Positions 7,824-16,508 of a stretch of 64,000 nt of DNA are shown in pieces (within the stretch, counting starts at the first letter, position 1; each line of letters starts with the position of its first letter). The position numbers were made by a program, and so were the translations under genes. The DNA comes from Enterocloster aldenensis. Lineage in GTDB: Bacteria > Bacillota > Clostridia > Lachnospirales > Lachnospiraceae. The notes under the pieces are model-generated. The model worked only from the letters and a program-made list of their open reading frames with translations. It had not been told where the DNA came from and searched no databases. Location of the stretch: assembly GCF_003434055.1 (NCBI RefSeq), contig NZ_QVEX01000012.1, positions 62,001-126,000 of the forward strand, in the 5' to 3' direction.

Positions 7824-9397
7824 TGGCAAAGAAGAATAAGAAGGGATTCCCACCGGAAATGGCAAAAGGCGGGGGGCCCATCATGGCAGCGGTTGCCATC
7901 CGGGATGTGAACGATAAATTCAGCAGCTACCCGTCTGACGGCCTGACACCGGTAAAGCTGGCCCGGATATTCAAGGAGGCGGACGCCGGGGACCCCTTCC
8001 GGCAGATGGAGCTGTTCGAGGAGATGGAAAGCAAGGACACCCATCTGTTCTCCCAGCTGCAGACCCGCAAGCTTGCGGTGACGGGCCTGGACTGGGAGGT
8101 GCAGCCCTTTTCGCAGGACGGAACAGACCAGGAGATAGCGGCTTTCGTGGAGGAACAGCTGAAGGAGCTGGACGGGTTCAGCGACAACCTCATGGACATC
8201 CTGGATGCCATCGGAAAGGGCATCAGTTTCCAGGAAATCGAGTGGGAATACCGGGACGGCCATGTGGTGGTGGGGAACATTGAGTACGTCCACCAGAAAA
8301 AGTTTTATTATGATACCCTGACCGATGCGCTCATGCTCCGGACGGAGGCGTTCCCGGGAGGGATACCCCTTCCGGAAAACAAGTTCATCGTCCACCGTTA
8401 CAAGGCGCGTTCGGGCCACCCTTCCCGGTATGGCGTGCTGCGGGTGGTGGCCTGGATGTACCTGTTTAAAAACTATGACCTGAAGGACTGGGTCAGTTTC
8501 TGCGAGGTCTACGGGATGCCCCTGCGGCTGGGGACCTATGACGCAACGGCCAGTGAAAAGGATAAGGCAGCCCTGATGGATGCCATCGTAAGGATGGGGA
8601 CGGATGCCGCGGGTATCGTGCCGTCCGGGACTGACATCAGGTTTATTGAATCCAACAAGCAGTCCAGCGTGGATATCTATGAAAGGCTGGCCCGGTTCTG
8701 TGATGAACAGATGAGCAAGGCCATCGTGGGGCAGACCCTGACATCGGATTCCGGCGGTTCCTACGCCCAGTCCAAGACCCATAACGATGTGAGGAAGGAC
8801 CTGACGGAGGCGGACTGCAAGGCGGTGATGGAGACGGTGCGCCGGGACCTCATCCGGCCGCTGGTGGAGTTCAACTTCGGCGTCCGGGCCCATGTACCGT
8901 ACTTCGTCCTGAACGCCACCGATACGGATGACCTGAAGGAAACCGCGGAAATCGTGAACACCCTGGCGGCCACCGGTCTGGAAATCCCCAAGAGCTGGCT
9001 GTACAAGAAGTTCAATATCCCGGCCCCGGAAAAGGGGGAGGAAACCATTGGGCAGGCCCCGGCAGCTCCCGGGATGCAGGGGATGGGGCAGCCTGGCACC
9101 GGCATGTTCCAGGGCCTCAGACTGAAGGCCGATGGAAAGGAAGCAGACGGCCAGCGGGTGCTGGACCGCCTGGAGGCGGCGGCCGTGAAGCAGTCCGGTG
9201 CCTTTTTCCGTCAGATGATGTCACCGGTCCTGGAGCTGGTGGAGCACTGCGACAGCCTGGAAGGCCTGCAGGAGCAGCTGAAGGACGAGGAGGCCCTGCG
9301 GCAGTTATACAATGCCATGAAGGTGAAGGATTTTGACCAGCTGGTGGAGCAGGTCATGTATGTATCAAACATGTTGGGGCGGATGCAGGATGGATGA
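7823..9397 (+). CDS. Portal protein, DUF935 family (Mu gp29-like)
   Basis: 524 residues. Features typical of DUF935 portals: LQTRKLAVTGLDWEVQP near residue 75, EWEYRDGHVVV, WVSFCEVYGMPLRLGTYD and VGQTLTSDSGGSYAQSKTHNDVR. It forms the portal ring at the head vertex through which DNA is packaged. It starts on the terminase stop codon and its end overlaps the gp30-like gene by 8 nt. Confidence 0.95.
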   Translation: MAKKNKKGFPPEMAKGGGPIMAAVAIRDVNDKFSSYPSDGLTPVKLARIFKEADAGDPFRQMELFEEMESKDTHLFSQLQTRKLAVTGLDWEVQPFSQDGTDQEIAAFVEEQLKELDGFSDNLMDILDAIGKGISFQEIEWEYRDGHVVVGNIEYVHQKKFYYDTLTDALMLRTEAFPGGIPLPENKFIVHRYKARSGHPSRYGVLRVVAWMYLFKNYDLKDWVSFCEVYGMPLRLGTYDATASEKDKAALMDAIVRMGTDAAGIVPSGTDIRFIESNKQSSVDIYERLARFCDEQMSKAIVGQTLTSDSGGSYAQSKTHNDVRKDLTEADCKAVMETVRRDLIRPLVEFNFGVRAHVPYFVLNATDTDDLKETAEIVNTLAATGLEIPKSWLYKKFNIPAPEKGEETIGQAPAAPGMQGMGQPGTGMFQGLRLKADGKEADGQRVLDRLEAAAVKQSGAFFRQMMSPVLELVEHCDSLEGLQEQLKDEEALRQLYNAMKVKDFDQLVEQVMYVSNMLGRMQDG

Positions 9398-10172
9398 GCA
9401 GATATTAAAGGAACTGAAGGAAGGGACGGAGCCGGAGGTGTTCGGTGAAGCCTTAGCGTTCCTGGAACGGAAGGGGGTCATCCGGTATGAGGACTTCAGG
9501 AAACTGAAGGAATGGTACCGCCCCCTGGCATTTTCGGTTGCCGGTTATACGGAGCTTGAGGTCCTGAACCAGTTCCTGGAGGAACTGAAAAGGGCCATAG
9601 AGGAAGGGACCACGAAGGCACGATTCCAGGAAAACATGGACCGTTTCCTGGAGGAGAGGGGCTATGACGGCCTGACGCCTTATCATGCGGACCGTATCTT
9701 CCGTCAGAACATGCTTACAGCCTACAGCGTAGGCCATTACCAGCAGATGACGGACCCGGATGTGATGGGACGGCGGAGGTACTGGCAGTACCAGACGGCC
9801 GGGGACGGGCACGTGAGGGAAAGCCACGCGGCCATGGACGGACGGGTATTCCCAGCGGATTCCCCGGTGTGGGATATCTGGTATCCGCCCAACGGATTCG
9901 GCTGCCGGTGTATGGTTGTCTCCAGGACGGAGGAGCAGGTAAGGCGTATGGGGCTTACCGTGGAGCAGGCCCTGCCGGATACGTCCAATATGGCCACAGG
10001 AGAGACGGAGGCGCTGCTGCCGGACCCGAAGTTCCGGACGAACCCGGCGAAGGCGGAGTGGAAGCCGGACCTGGCTGCATTCCCACCGGTCTTAAGGAGG
10101 CTGTACCAGGAACAGCAGAAGGCGCGTAAGGCCAATCCGGACCGTCCGGCGGGGAATTCCAGCCCCGGATAA
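9390..10172 (+). CDS. Minor head protein, SPP1 gp7/Mu gp30-like
   Basis: 260 residues from ATG 9390, which overlaps the portal stop. The C-terminal half has ADRIFRQNMLTAYSVGHYQQM, HAAMDGRVFP and WYPPNGFGCRCMVV, the signature of phage head morphogenesis proteins (SPP1 gp7 family, Mu gpF). It is needed for head assembly next to the portal. Confidence 0.9.
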   Translation: MDEQILKELKEGTEPEVFGEALAFLERKGVIRYEDFRKLKEWYRPLAFSVAGYTELEVLNQFLEELKRAIEEGTTKARFQENMDRFLEERGYDGLTPYHADRIFRQNMLTAYSVGHYQQMTDPDVMGRRRYWQYQTAGDGHVRESHAAMDGRVFPADSPVWDIWYPPNGFGCRCMVVSRTEEQVRRMGLTVEQALPDTSNMATGETEALLPDPKFRTNPAKAEWKPDLAAFPPVLRRLYQEQQKARKANPDRPAGNSSPG

Positions 10173-10173
10173 A

Positions 10174-10208
10174 TTTAACGCGTCAAAACGCGTCAATGGC
10201 GCGTTAAA
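10174..10208 (+). repeat. Inverted repeat with tandem ACGCGTCA units between gp30-like and protease genes
   Basis: TTTAACGCG (10174-10182) pairs perfectly with CGCGTTAAA (10200-10208). The 17-nt loop contains a second ACGCGTCA copy ten bases after the first, and another TTAAAACGC follows. There is no T-run, so this is not a classic terminator; it could be an mRNA processing or control element. Confidence 0.6.
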
Positions 10209-10232
10209 ACGCAAAACAGAAAGGCGCATGGG

Positions 10233-11288
10233 ATGAAGAAGACAGAATTAACGGTCCGGCCCCTGTCGGGAATCGACCTGAGCGGGGTGCCGGAGGTCAT
10301 CCGGGTGCTGCCCAAAGGGCATGTGAGCAGCACAAAGGGAGACTTTGAGGTGGATGACCGGGATATTGCCGGAATCATCCGGCAGTTCAAGGCACGCCGG
10401 CTGGACCTGGTGATTGATTATGAGCACCAGACCCTGAGTGACGTGCAGGCCCCGGCGGCCGGCTGGATAAAGGACCTGTATCCGGGTGAGGATGCCCTGA
10501 TGGCCCGGGTGGAGTGGACCAAAAAGGGGCGGGAGTATATCGCCAACAAGGAATACCGCTACCTGTCCCCGGTGGTACTGGTTAAAAAGGCAGACCAGCA
10601 CGCGGCGGTGTTCCACAGCGCGGCGCTGACCAATACCCCGGCCATCACCGGTATGTTTGCAATCATAAATTCCGATGCATTGAGCATTGAGGAAGAGGAG
10701 GAACCAAGAATGGAATTAAGTGCACTGATTGAACTTCTGGGGCTGGAGGAAGGGACGGCAGAAGAGGACGTCCTGAAGCGGATTAAGGAGCTTACACAGC
10801 AGGCAGCGGAGGAAGGACAGGGGGGCCAGGAAGGAAAGGAGGGCCCGGCAAAGGAAGGGACACAGCTGGTAGCCAACAAGACCGTGCTGGACCTGTTAGG
10901 CCTTCCGGAAGATGCAAGGACAGAGGATGTGACGGCAAGAATCATGGCGTTCAAGGCCGGTGACTCTGTCCTGCAGCGGCGGGTGGCGGAGCTTGAAAAG
11001 CAGGCGGCCAGCCAGAAAGCGGAGGAACTGGTGGGCCTGGCCATGAAGGATGGGAAGCTGTCCCCGGCCCAGAAGGAATGGGCGGTCGCGTACGCCCTGT
11101 CCGACCCCAAGGGCTTTGCCAAATTTGTGGAGAAGGCCCCGGTGGTGGTCCCCATGGGAAAGACCGCCTTTGCGGCGGATGAACGGAAACAGGACGGGGT
11201 TGACTGGAGGATTTTAAAGAACCAGGGCGTGACCGAGGAGGATTTAAAGAAGTATGGAGGTATGGAAGATGATACGGACGGGGAATGA
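10233..11288 (+). CDS. Phage protease/scaffold precursor (Mu gpI-like)
   Basis: 351 residues. The N-terminal ~150 residues (VIRVLPKGHVSSTKGDFEVDD, LVIDYEHQTL, YRYLSPVVLV, FHSAALTNTPAI) match the Mu I capsid-maturation protease family. The C-terminal part is charged and helical as in scaffold proteins. In Mu the scaffold Z is the in-frame 3' part of I; an internal start with a good ribosome site at 10710 suggests the same here. Confidence 0.92.
   Translation: MKKTELTVRPLSGIDLSGVPEVIRVLPKGHVSSTKGDFEVDDRDIAGIIRQFKARRLDLVIDYEHQTLSDVQAPAAGWIKDLYPGEDALMARVEWTKKGREYIANKEYRYLSPVVLVKKADQHAAVFHSAALTNTPAITGMFAIINSDALSIEEEEEPRMELSALIELLGLEEGTAEEDVLKRIKELTQQAAEEGQGGQEGKEGPAKEGTQLVANKTVLDLLGLPEDARTEDVTARIMAFKAGDSVLQRRVAELEKQAASQKAEELVGLAMKDGKLSPAQKEWAVAYALSDPKGFAKFVEKAPVVVPMGKTAFAADERKQDGVDWRILKNQGVTEEDLKKYGGMEDDTDGE
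10710..11288 (+). CDS. Probable internal-start scaffold protein (Mu gpZ-like)
   Basis: In frame with the protease gene, ATG 10710 (MELSALIELLGLEEG) is preceded by GAGGAGGAACCAAGA, a strong ribosome site in the middle of a coding region. The 192-residue product would be the helical scaffold domain alone. This mirrors the nested I/Z arrangement known in Mu. Separate translation is inferred. Confidence 0.65.
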   Translation: MELSALIELLGLEEGTAEEDVLKRIKELTQQAAEEGQGGQEGKEGPAKEGTQLVANKTVLDLLGLPEDARTEDVTARIMAFKAGDSVLQRRVAELEKQAASQKAEELVGLAMKDGKLSPAQKEWAVAYALSDPKGFAKFVEKAPVVVPMGKTAFAADERKQDGVDWRILKNQGVTEEDLKKYGGMEDDTDGE

Positions 11289-11688
11289 GAAGTTAGACCC
11301 TAATACGCTGGTGCTGCCGGTGGCAGCCGGCGCGGCCATCACGGAGGCCACCATGGTGGCCCTTGGGACGGACGGATATGCGGTGCCGGCCTCGAAGGCG
11401 GCCAACCTCACGGTGGCCGGGGTGGCCCTGGAGCCGGCGGATAACCGGAACGGGGAGGCCGGGGACATCCGGGTGAAGGTGCGCCGCGGGGCATTCGTGA
11501 TGGAGAATTCCGCCACCCCGGGGAGCCAGGCAAAGGCAACGGATATCTTAAGGACCTGCTATCTGGAGGATGCGGTCACCATCAGCATGGCCTCCACGGG
11601 AAGCAGCCCGGCCGGAACGGTGCTGGCGGTAGAAGCGGACGGGGTGACGGTGTGGTTCAACCAGCCGGCCATGCCGGCCGCGGAGTAA
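11269..11688 (+). CDS. Small capsid-associated protein (Mu gp33 position)
   Basis: 139 residues from ATG 11269 (GGAGG eight bases upstream). The product is beta-rich with Ala/Gly/Val repeats (VLPVAAGAAITEATMVAL, LTVAGVALEPADN), the style of capsid decoration or DUF2190-like proteins. It lies between scaffold and capsid genes and overlaps the protease stop by 20 nt. Decoration function is inferred. Confidence 0.65.
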   Translation: MIRTGNEKLDPNTLVLPVAAGAAITEATMVALGTDGYAVPASKAANLTVAGVALEPADNRNGEAGDIRVKVRRGAFVMENSATPGSQAKATDILRTCYLEDAVTISMASTGSSPAGTVLAVEADGVTVWFNQPAMPAAE

Positions 11689-11717
11689 GCAAGCATAAGA
11701 ATGAGGAGGAAACAGCC

Positions 11718-12605
11718 ATGATTATTAACCAGGCGAACATCCGGAGCATGTCCATCGGATACAGCGTGATTTTCAACAAGGCCCTGGCGGAAACGCCAAC
11801 GACCTACCAGCAGATAGCAACCACAGTACCCAGCACCACCCGGGACCAGTCCTATAACTGGCTGGGGCAGATGCCGCAGATGCGGGAATGGATTGGGGAC
11901 CGTGAAATCCAGAACCTGAGTGCCTATGATTATGTCATCAAGAACAAGAAGTTTGAGATGACCATTGCGGTCCCGCGGGATGACATTGAGGATGATACCT
12001 ACGGCGTATACAACCCGATGTTCCAGAACCTTGGCGAGTGTGCAGCACGTCATCCCAATGAACAGTGCTACGGTGCACTCATGGCCGGGTTTAAAAACGC
12101 GTGTTATGATGGTAAGCCCTTTTTCAGTGCGGACCACCCGGTAGAAAAGAAAAAGGTATCCAACCTGGGCACCAGGAAGTTATCCATGGAGGCCTACAAG
12201 GCGGGACGTACCGCCATCATGAGCCTGGTGGGGGACAAGGGCAAGAGCCTGGGCCTGGTGCCGGACCTGTTAGTGGTATCCCCGGCCAATGAGGAGATGG
12301 GACGGCAGATACTGGAAGCGGAGTTCATAAACGGCAGCTCCAATGTGTACAAGGGGACAGCAAAACTTCTGGTGGAGCCGGAACTGGCAGCCCAGGAGGA
12401 CGCGTGGTATCTCCTGTGCACCAGGAGGTCCCTGAAACCCATCATCTACCAGGAGCGCAAGAAGATAAAGCTGGTCAGTAAGACGGCGGATAATGATGAC
12501 AATGTATTCATGCGGGACGAATTTCTGTACGGCGCGGACGGGCGCAATAACGTAGGCTACGGTTTCTGGCAGATGGCTTATGGCAGCACAGGGGAATCAA
12601 GCTAA
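11718..12605 (+). CDS. Major capsid protein (Mu gpT-like)
   Basis: 295 residues from ATG 11718 (AGGAGGAAACAGCC upstream). RSMSIGYSVIFNKALAETPTTYQQIATTVPST, YDYVIKNKKFEMTIAVPRDDIEDDTYG and DGKPFFSADHPV are typical of the Mu gpT major head subunit. It forms the icosahedral shell. Confidence 0.95.
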   Translation: MIINQANIRSMSIGYSVIFNKALAETPTTYQQIATTVPSTTRDQSYNWLGQMPQMREWIGDREIQNLSAYDYVIKNKKFEMTIAVPRDDIEDDTYGVYNPMFQNLGECAARHPNEQCYGALMAGFKNACYDGKPFFSADHPVEKKKVSNLGTRKLSMEAYKAGRTAIMSLVGDKGKSLGLVPDLLVVSPANEEMGRQILEAEFINGSSNVYKGTAKLLVEPELAAQEDAWYLLCTRRSLKPIIYQERKKIKLVSKTADNDDNVFMRDEFLYGADGRNNVGYGFWQMAYGSTGESS

Positions 12606-12625
12606 GGGAAGAGAAGGAGACAGAC

Positions 12626-13081
12626 ATGGCATACTGTGAAGCGGGGGACGTCATGGACATGCTGAAAGAGGATGCCATGAACCCTATTATCGGCGACCGG
12701 TACATTGAGGACCCGGAAAAACGCCGGGAGATGCTGGAACCCCTGGCCCGTGAGGCTATAGGGGATGCAGATGCGGAGATAGACGGGTACCTGATGAAGC
12801 GGTACCCGGTCCCCATGTCCCCCGTGCCGGCGGTCATCCGGAAGTACTCAAAGGACATCGCGGTCTATAACCTGATTTCACGGGCGGGAATCGATGAAGG
12901 GGAACGGGAGAACAACTACCTGACGCGGTATAAGAACGCCATCGCGTTCTTAACAAAGGTGGCAAAAGGTGAGACCGACATCGTGAAGGAAGGCACGGAC
13001 CCGTCAAAAGCAGCAGCGGAGGGATTCCGGATATCATCCAGCCCAAGGCTGTTTTCCAGGGCAACCATGAGGGGGCTTTAA
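12626..13081 (+). CDS. DUF1320 family head-tail protein (Mu gp36-like)
   Basis: 151 residues. The pattern AYCEAGDVMDML..., AREAIGDADAEIDGYLMKRYPVPMSPVPAVIRKYSKDIAVYNL is typical of DUF1320, a head-tail connector family found directly after the capsid gene in Mu-like phages. It starts 20 nt after the capsid stop behind a GAAGGAGA site. Confidence 0.9.
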   Translation: MAYCEAGDVMDMLKEDAMNPIIGDRYIEDPEKRREMLEPLAREAIGDADAEIDGYLMKRYPVPMSPVPAVIRKYSKDIAVYNLISRAGIDEGERENNYLTRYKNAIAFLTKVAKGETDIVKEGTDPSKAAAEGFRISSSPRLFSRATMRGL

Positions 13082-13082
13082 G

Positions 13083-13571
13083 ATGCGGATGACCACAACC
13101 CTGTCCGGGGATTTCCCGGAGCTCCAGAAAAAGCTGGCGGGCCTGTCGGGCATAAACCGGTCCGCACTGATGAAGGACGTGGCGGAGGGGCTGCGGTCCA
13201 CCACCATGGACCGGTTCCGGAGCAGGAAAAGCCCGGAGGGGAAGCCCTGGCCTGTCTCCCTGCGGGAACAGGAGGGACAGGGCATCACGCTGACCCAGAC
13301 CACCCGCCTGAAGCAGTCCATCCGGGCCATCGCGGATTCCACCGGAGCGGCGGTGGGGACCAATACCATTTACGCGGCCACGCACCAGTACGGGGATGAG
13401 AGGACCATCCGGGCCAAGAAGGCAAAGTACCTGAGGTTCCGGTACAAGGGTGTGTGGGTCACGGCAAAGAGGGTGACCATCCATATCCCTGCAAGGCCAT
13501 TTTTAGGGATTTCAGATGAGGACCTGCAGGAAATCCGAAGCGAAGTGGAATACGCAGTCAGGAGGGCCTGA
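13083..13571 (+). CDS. Virion morphogenesis / tail completion protein (Mu gpG-like)
   Basis: 162 residues. KSPEGKPWPVS, LTQTTRLKQSIRAI, NTIYAATHQYGDE and IPARPFLGIS are the signature order of the phage virion morphogenesis (gpG/tail completion S) family. It joins the tail to the head. It abuts the next gene at 13571. Confidence 0.88.
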   Translation: MRMTTTLSGDFPELQKKLAGLSGINRSALMKDVAEGLRSTTMDRFRSRKSPEGKPWPVSLREQEGQGITLTQTTRLKQSIRAIADSTGAAVGTNTIYAATHQYGDERTIRAKKAKYLRFRYKGVWVTAKRVTIHIPARPFLGISDEDLQEIRSEVEYAVRRA

Positions 13572-14050
13572 TGAGACGGGAAAAGGAATACCTGAAGGAA
13601 TGCCTTGAAAAGGCAGGAATCAAAAATGAAGTGATTACCACCTGGAAACGGCTGCAGCTGAAGACGGACAGCCATGTGGGAGCGGTGCTGCGGGAAGGCC
13701 AGACCATCACGCGAGACGGCTCAAAACGCAACTATGAAGACCAAAACGGGGTTCGGTGCGTGCGGACCAAGGTCTATGCCGTGGACACCCGCTTCAAGGT
13801 GGTCATCGGGGAATATTCGGAGGAGGCCTGTGAGGCCATCTTCCTGGCGTTCTTAGAAGCGCTGGGACAAGGAATCCGTCTGGATGGAAACTATGTGGAC
13901 ATTGAACTGGGAGAGGTGGAGTGGGTCGATAAGGAGGACAGCATCCTGAAGGCCAACATCGCATGCCAGATACCGGTCACCTTCCACGGGGGCATTTACC
14001 GGGATGACAAAAAGAAAGCGGCATCGGTCGGAGGAATCCGGCCGGCCTGA
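13571..14050 (+). CDS. Tail terminator-like protein (Mu gp37 position)
   Basis: 159 residues. The alpha/beta layout (KVVIGEYSEEACEAIFLAFLEAL, IDIELGEVEWVDKEDSILKANIACQIPVTF) resembles neck/tail-terminator proteins. Position between gpG-like and sheath genes matches Mu gp37. The specific family is not certain. Confidence 0.65.
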   Translation: MRREKEYLKECLEKAGIKNEVITTWKRLQLKTDSHVGAVLREGQTITRDGSKRNYEDQNGVRCVRTKVYAVDTRFKVVIGEYSEEACEAIFLAFLEALGQGIRLDGNYVDIELGEVEWVDKEDSILKANIACQIPVTFHGGIYRDDKKKAASVGGIRPA

Positions 14051-14071
14051 GAAAGGGAAAGGAAAAAGGCA

Positions 14072-14305
14072 ATGGCAAAGGAAGAAAAGGGGACGGGCGC
14101 GGAGACCGCAGCAGAACCGGCTGTGCCTGTCCATGAGACCATAGAACACTGGTACAACGTGCACGGCACGGGTCCGGCCGTCTACGCCGGCACCCTGTGC
14201 CTGAAGGGCTGGAGGCCCGGGAAACAGGTGACGGAGCAGGAATACCTGGAAGCCGTCACTGCATTTAAGGAGGGACCCATGGCAGGAACGGGAGGAACAA
14301 GATGA
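14072..14305 (+). CDS. DUF2635-like small phage protein (Mu gp38 position)
   Basis: 77 residues directly before the sheath gene, overlapping it by 4 nt. In Mu-like phages a short DUF2635 protein occupies this slot. No motif is decisive. Confidence 0.6.
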   Translation: MAKEEKGTGAETAAEPAVPVHETIEHWYNVHGTGPAVYAGTLCLKGWRPGKQVTEQEYLEAVTAFKEGPMAGTGGTR

Positions 14306-15711
14306 GCTTGAGGGACGTGACATTTGTTGTGGAGGACGGGAGCCTGGGCAATTCCGGAAGCACCGGGACCGGGGTCCACGTAAAGATTGGGGCTTCCCCG
14401 GTTGAGACAACGGTCCCCATCCTGATTACAGGGAGCATGAAACCGGAGCAGATGAAGGAAAAGCTGGGGCTCAGCCCCCTGGCGGACGCCTGCATTGACA
14501 GCGTTGAGAACGGGGCATCCCGGATTTACTGCGTGCCGGTCCGTCCGGAGACCGCAGGTACCAACGGGGAGGTTGCCCACAGCGGGACGGGGGGAGGGAC
14601 CGTAAGCGTAAGCGGGACACCGAACAACGCATATGATATCATCCTGAAGATAACGGAGGACGGACCGCCCAATACGGCAGCCTTCTGCTGCTCCGTCAAT
14701 GGCGGATACAGCTACGAAGCGGAGGAGACCATCCCGCTCAGCGGGAAGAAGGAGCTTGCCGGTACCGGAATCACCCTTACATTTGCGGAAGAATTCAAGG
14801 CAGGGGATACCTACCGGTTTTCAACCACGGCCCCGGCCGTGAGCAACAGCGCGGTCCTAAAGGCGGTGGAAAGCCTGTATAACAGTGACCTGGACTTTGA
14901 GTTCATCCATGTGGCCGGGACATCCGCGAAAGCACTCTGGGCCTCCCTGGCTGCCAGTGCGGAACTGTTCCTGTCCCTGTACAGACGCCCTGTGTTCTTC
15001 CTGTGTGAGGCACGTAATAAAGGGGCGGAGGAAAGCCTGGATGAATATACCGCCGCGCTGAAGGCGGAGGCCAAGGGGATAGACAGCTATTACGTCCAGG
15101 TGTGCAGCGCCTGGTCCCAGTACACACGCTGGGACGGCCGGGAGCAGTGCATCAACAACGCCGGGATTGTGGCGGGGCTGTACGGGATAGCCGGCGTGGC
15201 CCAGTCCATAGGCCGCGTGGATACCTTTTCCATCTCGGAGGCCAAGATGACCCGGCTCATGCCGGAGGGCATTGAGGACCATATCAGCGAGCTGGATGAC
15301 GCCGGCTACCTGACCTGGCGTAAGTACTACGGCATTGACGGATGCTATGTAAACAACGCGCGTGTGCTGTGCCGCGAGGGCAGCGATTACCGGTATGCGG
15401 AGCATGTGCGCGTACTGAACAAGATGATACGGGAAATCTACAAGCGGGCTGTCAACATGGTGCAGATGGATATCAGCGCCTCCGATGACATGGAGACGGA
15501 TATCAACAACATCCTGGAGACCCTGAACATCCCCCTGGAAGACATGGCGGAGGCCGGGGAACTGTCAAGCGGTTCCGTGTCCATTGAGGACCTGGAGCAT
15601 GTGAACATCCTGCAGGATGAGCGCCTGGACCTGGTGATATCCTTTGTGCCGAGGGGGTATGTCCGGGAATTCCGGTTCAGCCTGGCCATGGAGAACCCAT
15701 ACAGGAATTAG
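14302..15711 (+). CDS. Tail sheath protein (Mu gpL-like)
   Basis: 469 residues. The N-terminal segment (VHVKIGASPVETTVPILITGSMKPEQMKEKLGLSPLADACIDSVENGA), a beta-rich insertion, then WSQYTRWDGREQCINNAGIVAGLYG and a C-terminal core (MEDMAEAGEL.., LVISFVPRGYVREFRFSLAMENPY) fit contractile-tail sheath proteins of Mu gpL type. Its presence means the phage has a contractile (myovirus) tail. Confidence 0.92.
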   Translation: MSLRDVTFVVEDGSLGNSGSTGTGVHVKIGASPVETTVPILITGSMKPEQMKEKLGLSPLADACIDSVENGASRIYCVPVRPETAGTNGEVAHSGTGGGTVSVSGTPNNAYDIILKITEDGPPNTAAFCCSVNGGYSYEAEETIPLSGKKELAGTGITLTFAEEFKAGDTYRFSTTAPAVSNSAVLKAVESLYNSDLDFEFIHVAGTSAKALWASLAASAELFLSLYRRPVFFLCEARNKGAEESLDEYTAALKAEAKGIDSYYVQVCSAWSQYTRWDGREQCINNAGIVAGLYGIAGVAQSIGRVDTFSISEAKMTRLMPEGIEDHISELDDAGYLTWRKYYGIDGCYVNNARVLCREGSDYRYAEHVRVLNKMIREIYKRAVNMVQMDISASDDMETDINNILETLNIPLEDMAEAGELSSGSVSIEDLEHVNILQDERLDLVISFVPRGYVREFRFSLAMENPYRN

Positions 15712-15724
15712 GAGGGACTGGGAA

Positions 15725-16153
15725 ATGGTCAACGGAAAGGTATACAGCTGGGAGGACATCACCATCAATGTCCCGGGGCTGGAGGAAATCGCCATCACGG
15801 AGATATCCTATGACTTTGAGCAGGAAGCGGAGCTCATTTACCGCAGGGGAGGCGCACCATGCGGCTATGGGACCGGAAACAAGAAGAATACGGTGAAGGT
15901 GGTCATGGGGCGTGAGGATTACAACGTGCTGTTAGCCTGGTGCAAACGGAAGGGAAAGACCCTGTCCCGCCTGCTGCTTGACAAGATAACCGTATCCTAT
16001 GCCAATGAGGACCAGGATACGGTGACGGATGTCTTAAACAAGGTCATCCTTAACAAGCACAGCTTTTCCGCAAAGCAGGGGGATAAGGAGAACACGGTAT
16101 CCCTGGACGGTTTTGCCTGCCGTGGCGGGAAGTTAAACGGCGTGAATTTCTAA
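15725..16153 (+). CDS. Tail tube protein (Mu gpM-like)
   Basis: 142 residues from ATG 15725 with AGGAGGG upstream. MVNGKVYSWEDITINVPGL and a beta-rich body ending DGFACRGGKLNGVNF resemble contractile-phage tail tube proteins. It directly follows the sheath gene, as in Mu L-M. Confidence 0.87.
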   Translation: MVNGKVYSWEDITINVPGLEEIAITEISYDFEQEAELIYRRGGAPCGYGTGNKKNTVKVVMGREDYNVLLAWCKRKGKTLSRLLLDKITVSYANEDQDTVTDVLNKVILNKHSFSAKQGDKENTVSLDGFACRGGKLNGVNF

Positions 16154-16175
16154 TTATAAGAAAGAGGAGAAAGAA

Positions 16176-16508
16176 ATGGAAGCAAAGGAACTGAGAGAGC
16201 AGCTAAAGGGGACGGATGAGAAGTATTACGAGGTGACCGTCACCCTCCAGGTGGATGACGAGACGGAGGAGGACAAGACCTATTTCTTCCGTAAACCCAA
16301 AACCCCATCCTACGACCGGTACTTAAAGACGGTCCAGACCTCAAACAGCAAGGCCCTGACGGCATTCTGCCTGGATAACATCCATCCGGACCAGCGGGAG
16401 ACGCTGGAGGCGGACTTTAAGGAGTACCCGGCCATGGCATTGTCGGTTGGGGAGAAGCTGCTGGCCATGCTTGGCCTGTCAAAGGCGACCGCAGTAAAAA
16501 AGTTATAG
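16176..16508 (+). CDS. Tail assembly chaperone, short form (Mu gp41-like)
   Basis: 110 residues. FFRKPKTPSYDRYLKT and helical ALSVGEKLLAMLGLS resemble Mu gp41-type tail assembly proteins. The last codons GTA AAA AAG TTA TAG contain the heptamer A AAA AAG, so a fraction of ribosomes is expected to slip to the -1 frame and make the extended form. Confidence 0.85.
   Translation: MEAKELREQLKGTDEKYYEVTVTLQVDDETEEDKTYFFRKPKTPSYDRYLKTVQTSNSKALTAFCLDNIHPDQRETLEADFKEYPAMALSVGEKLLAMLGLSKATAVKKL

Noticed and set aside
7772..8893. Long antisense open frame opposite the portal gene
   Set aside because: GC-rich codon-bias shadow of a clearly recognised gene; no ribosome site and no recognisable protein features. 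The same applies to the other long antisense frames in the head and tail genes.
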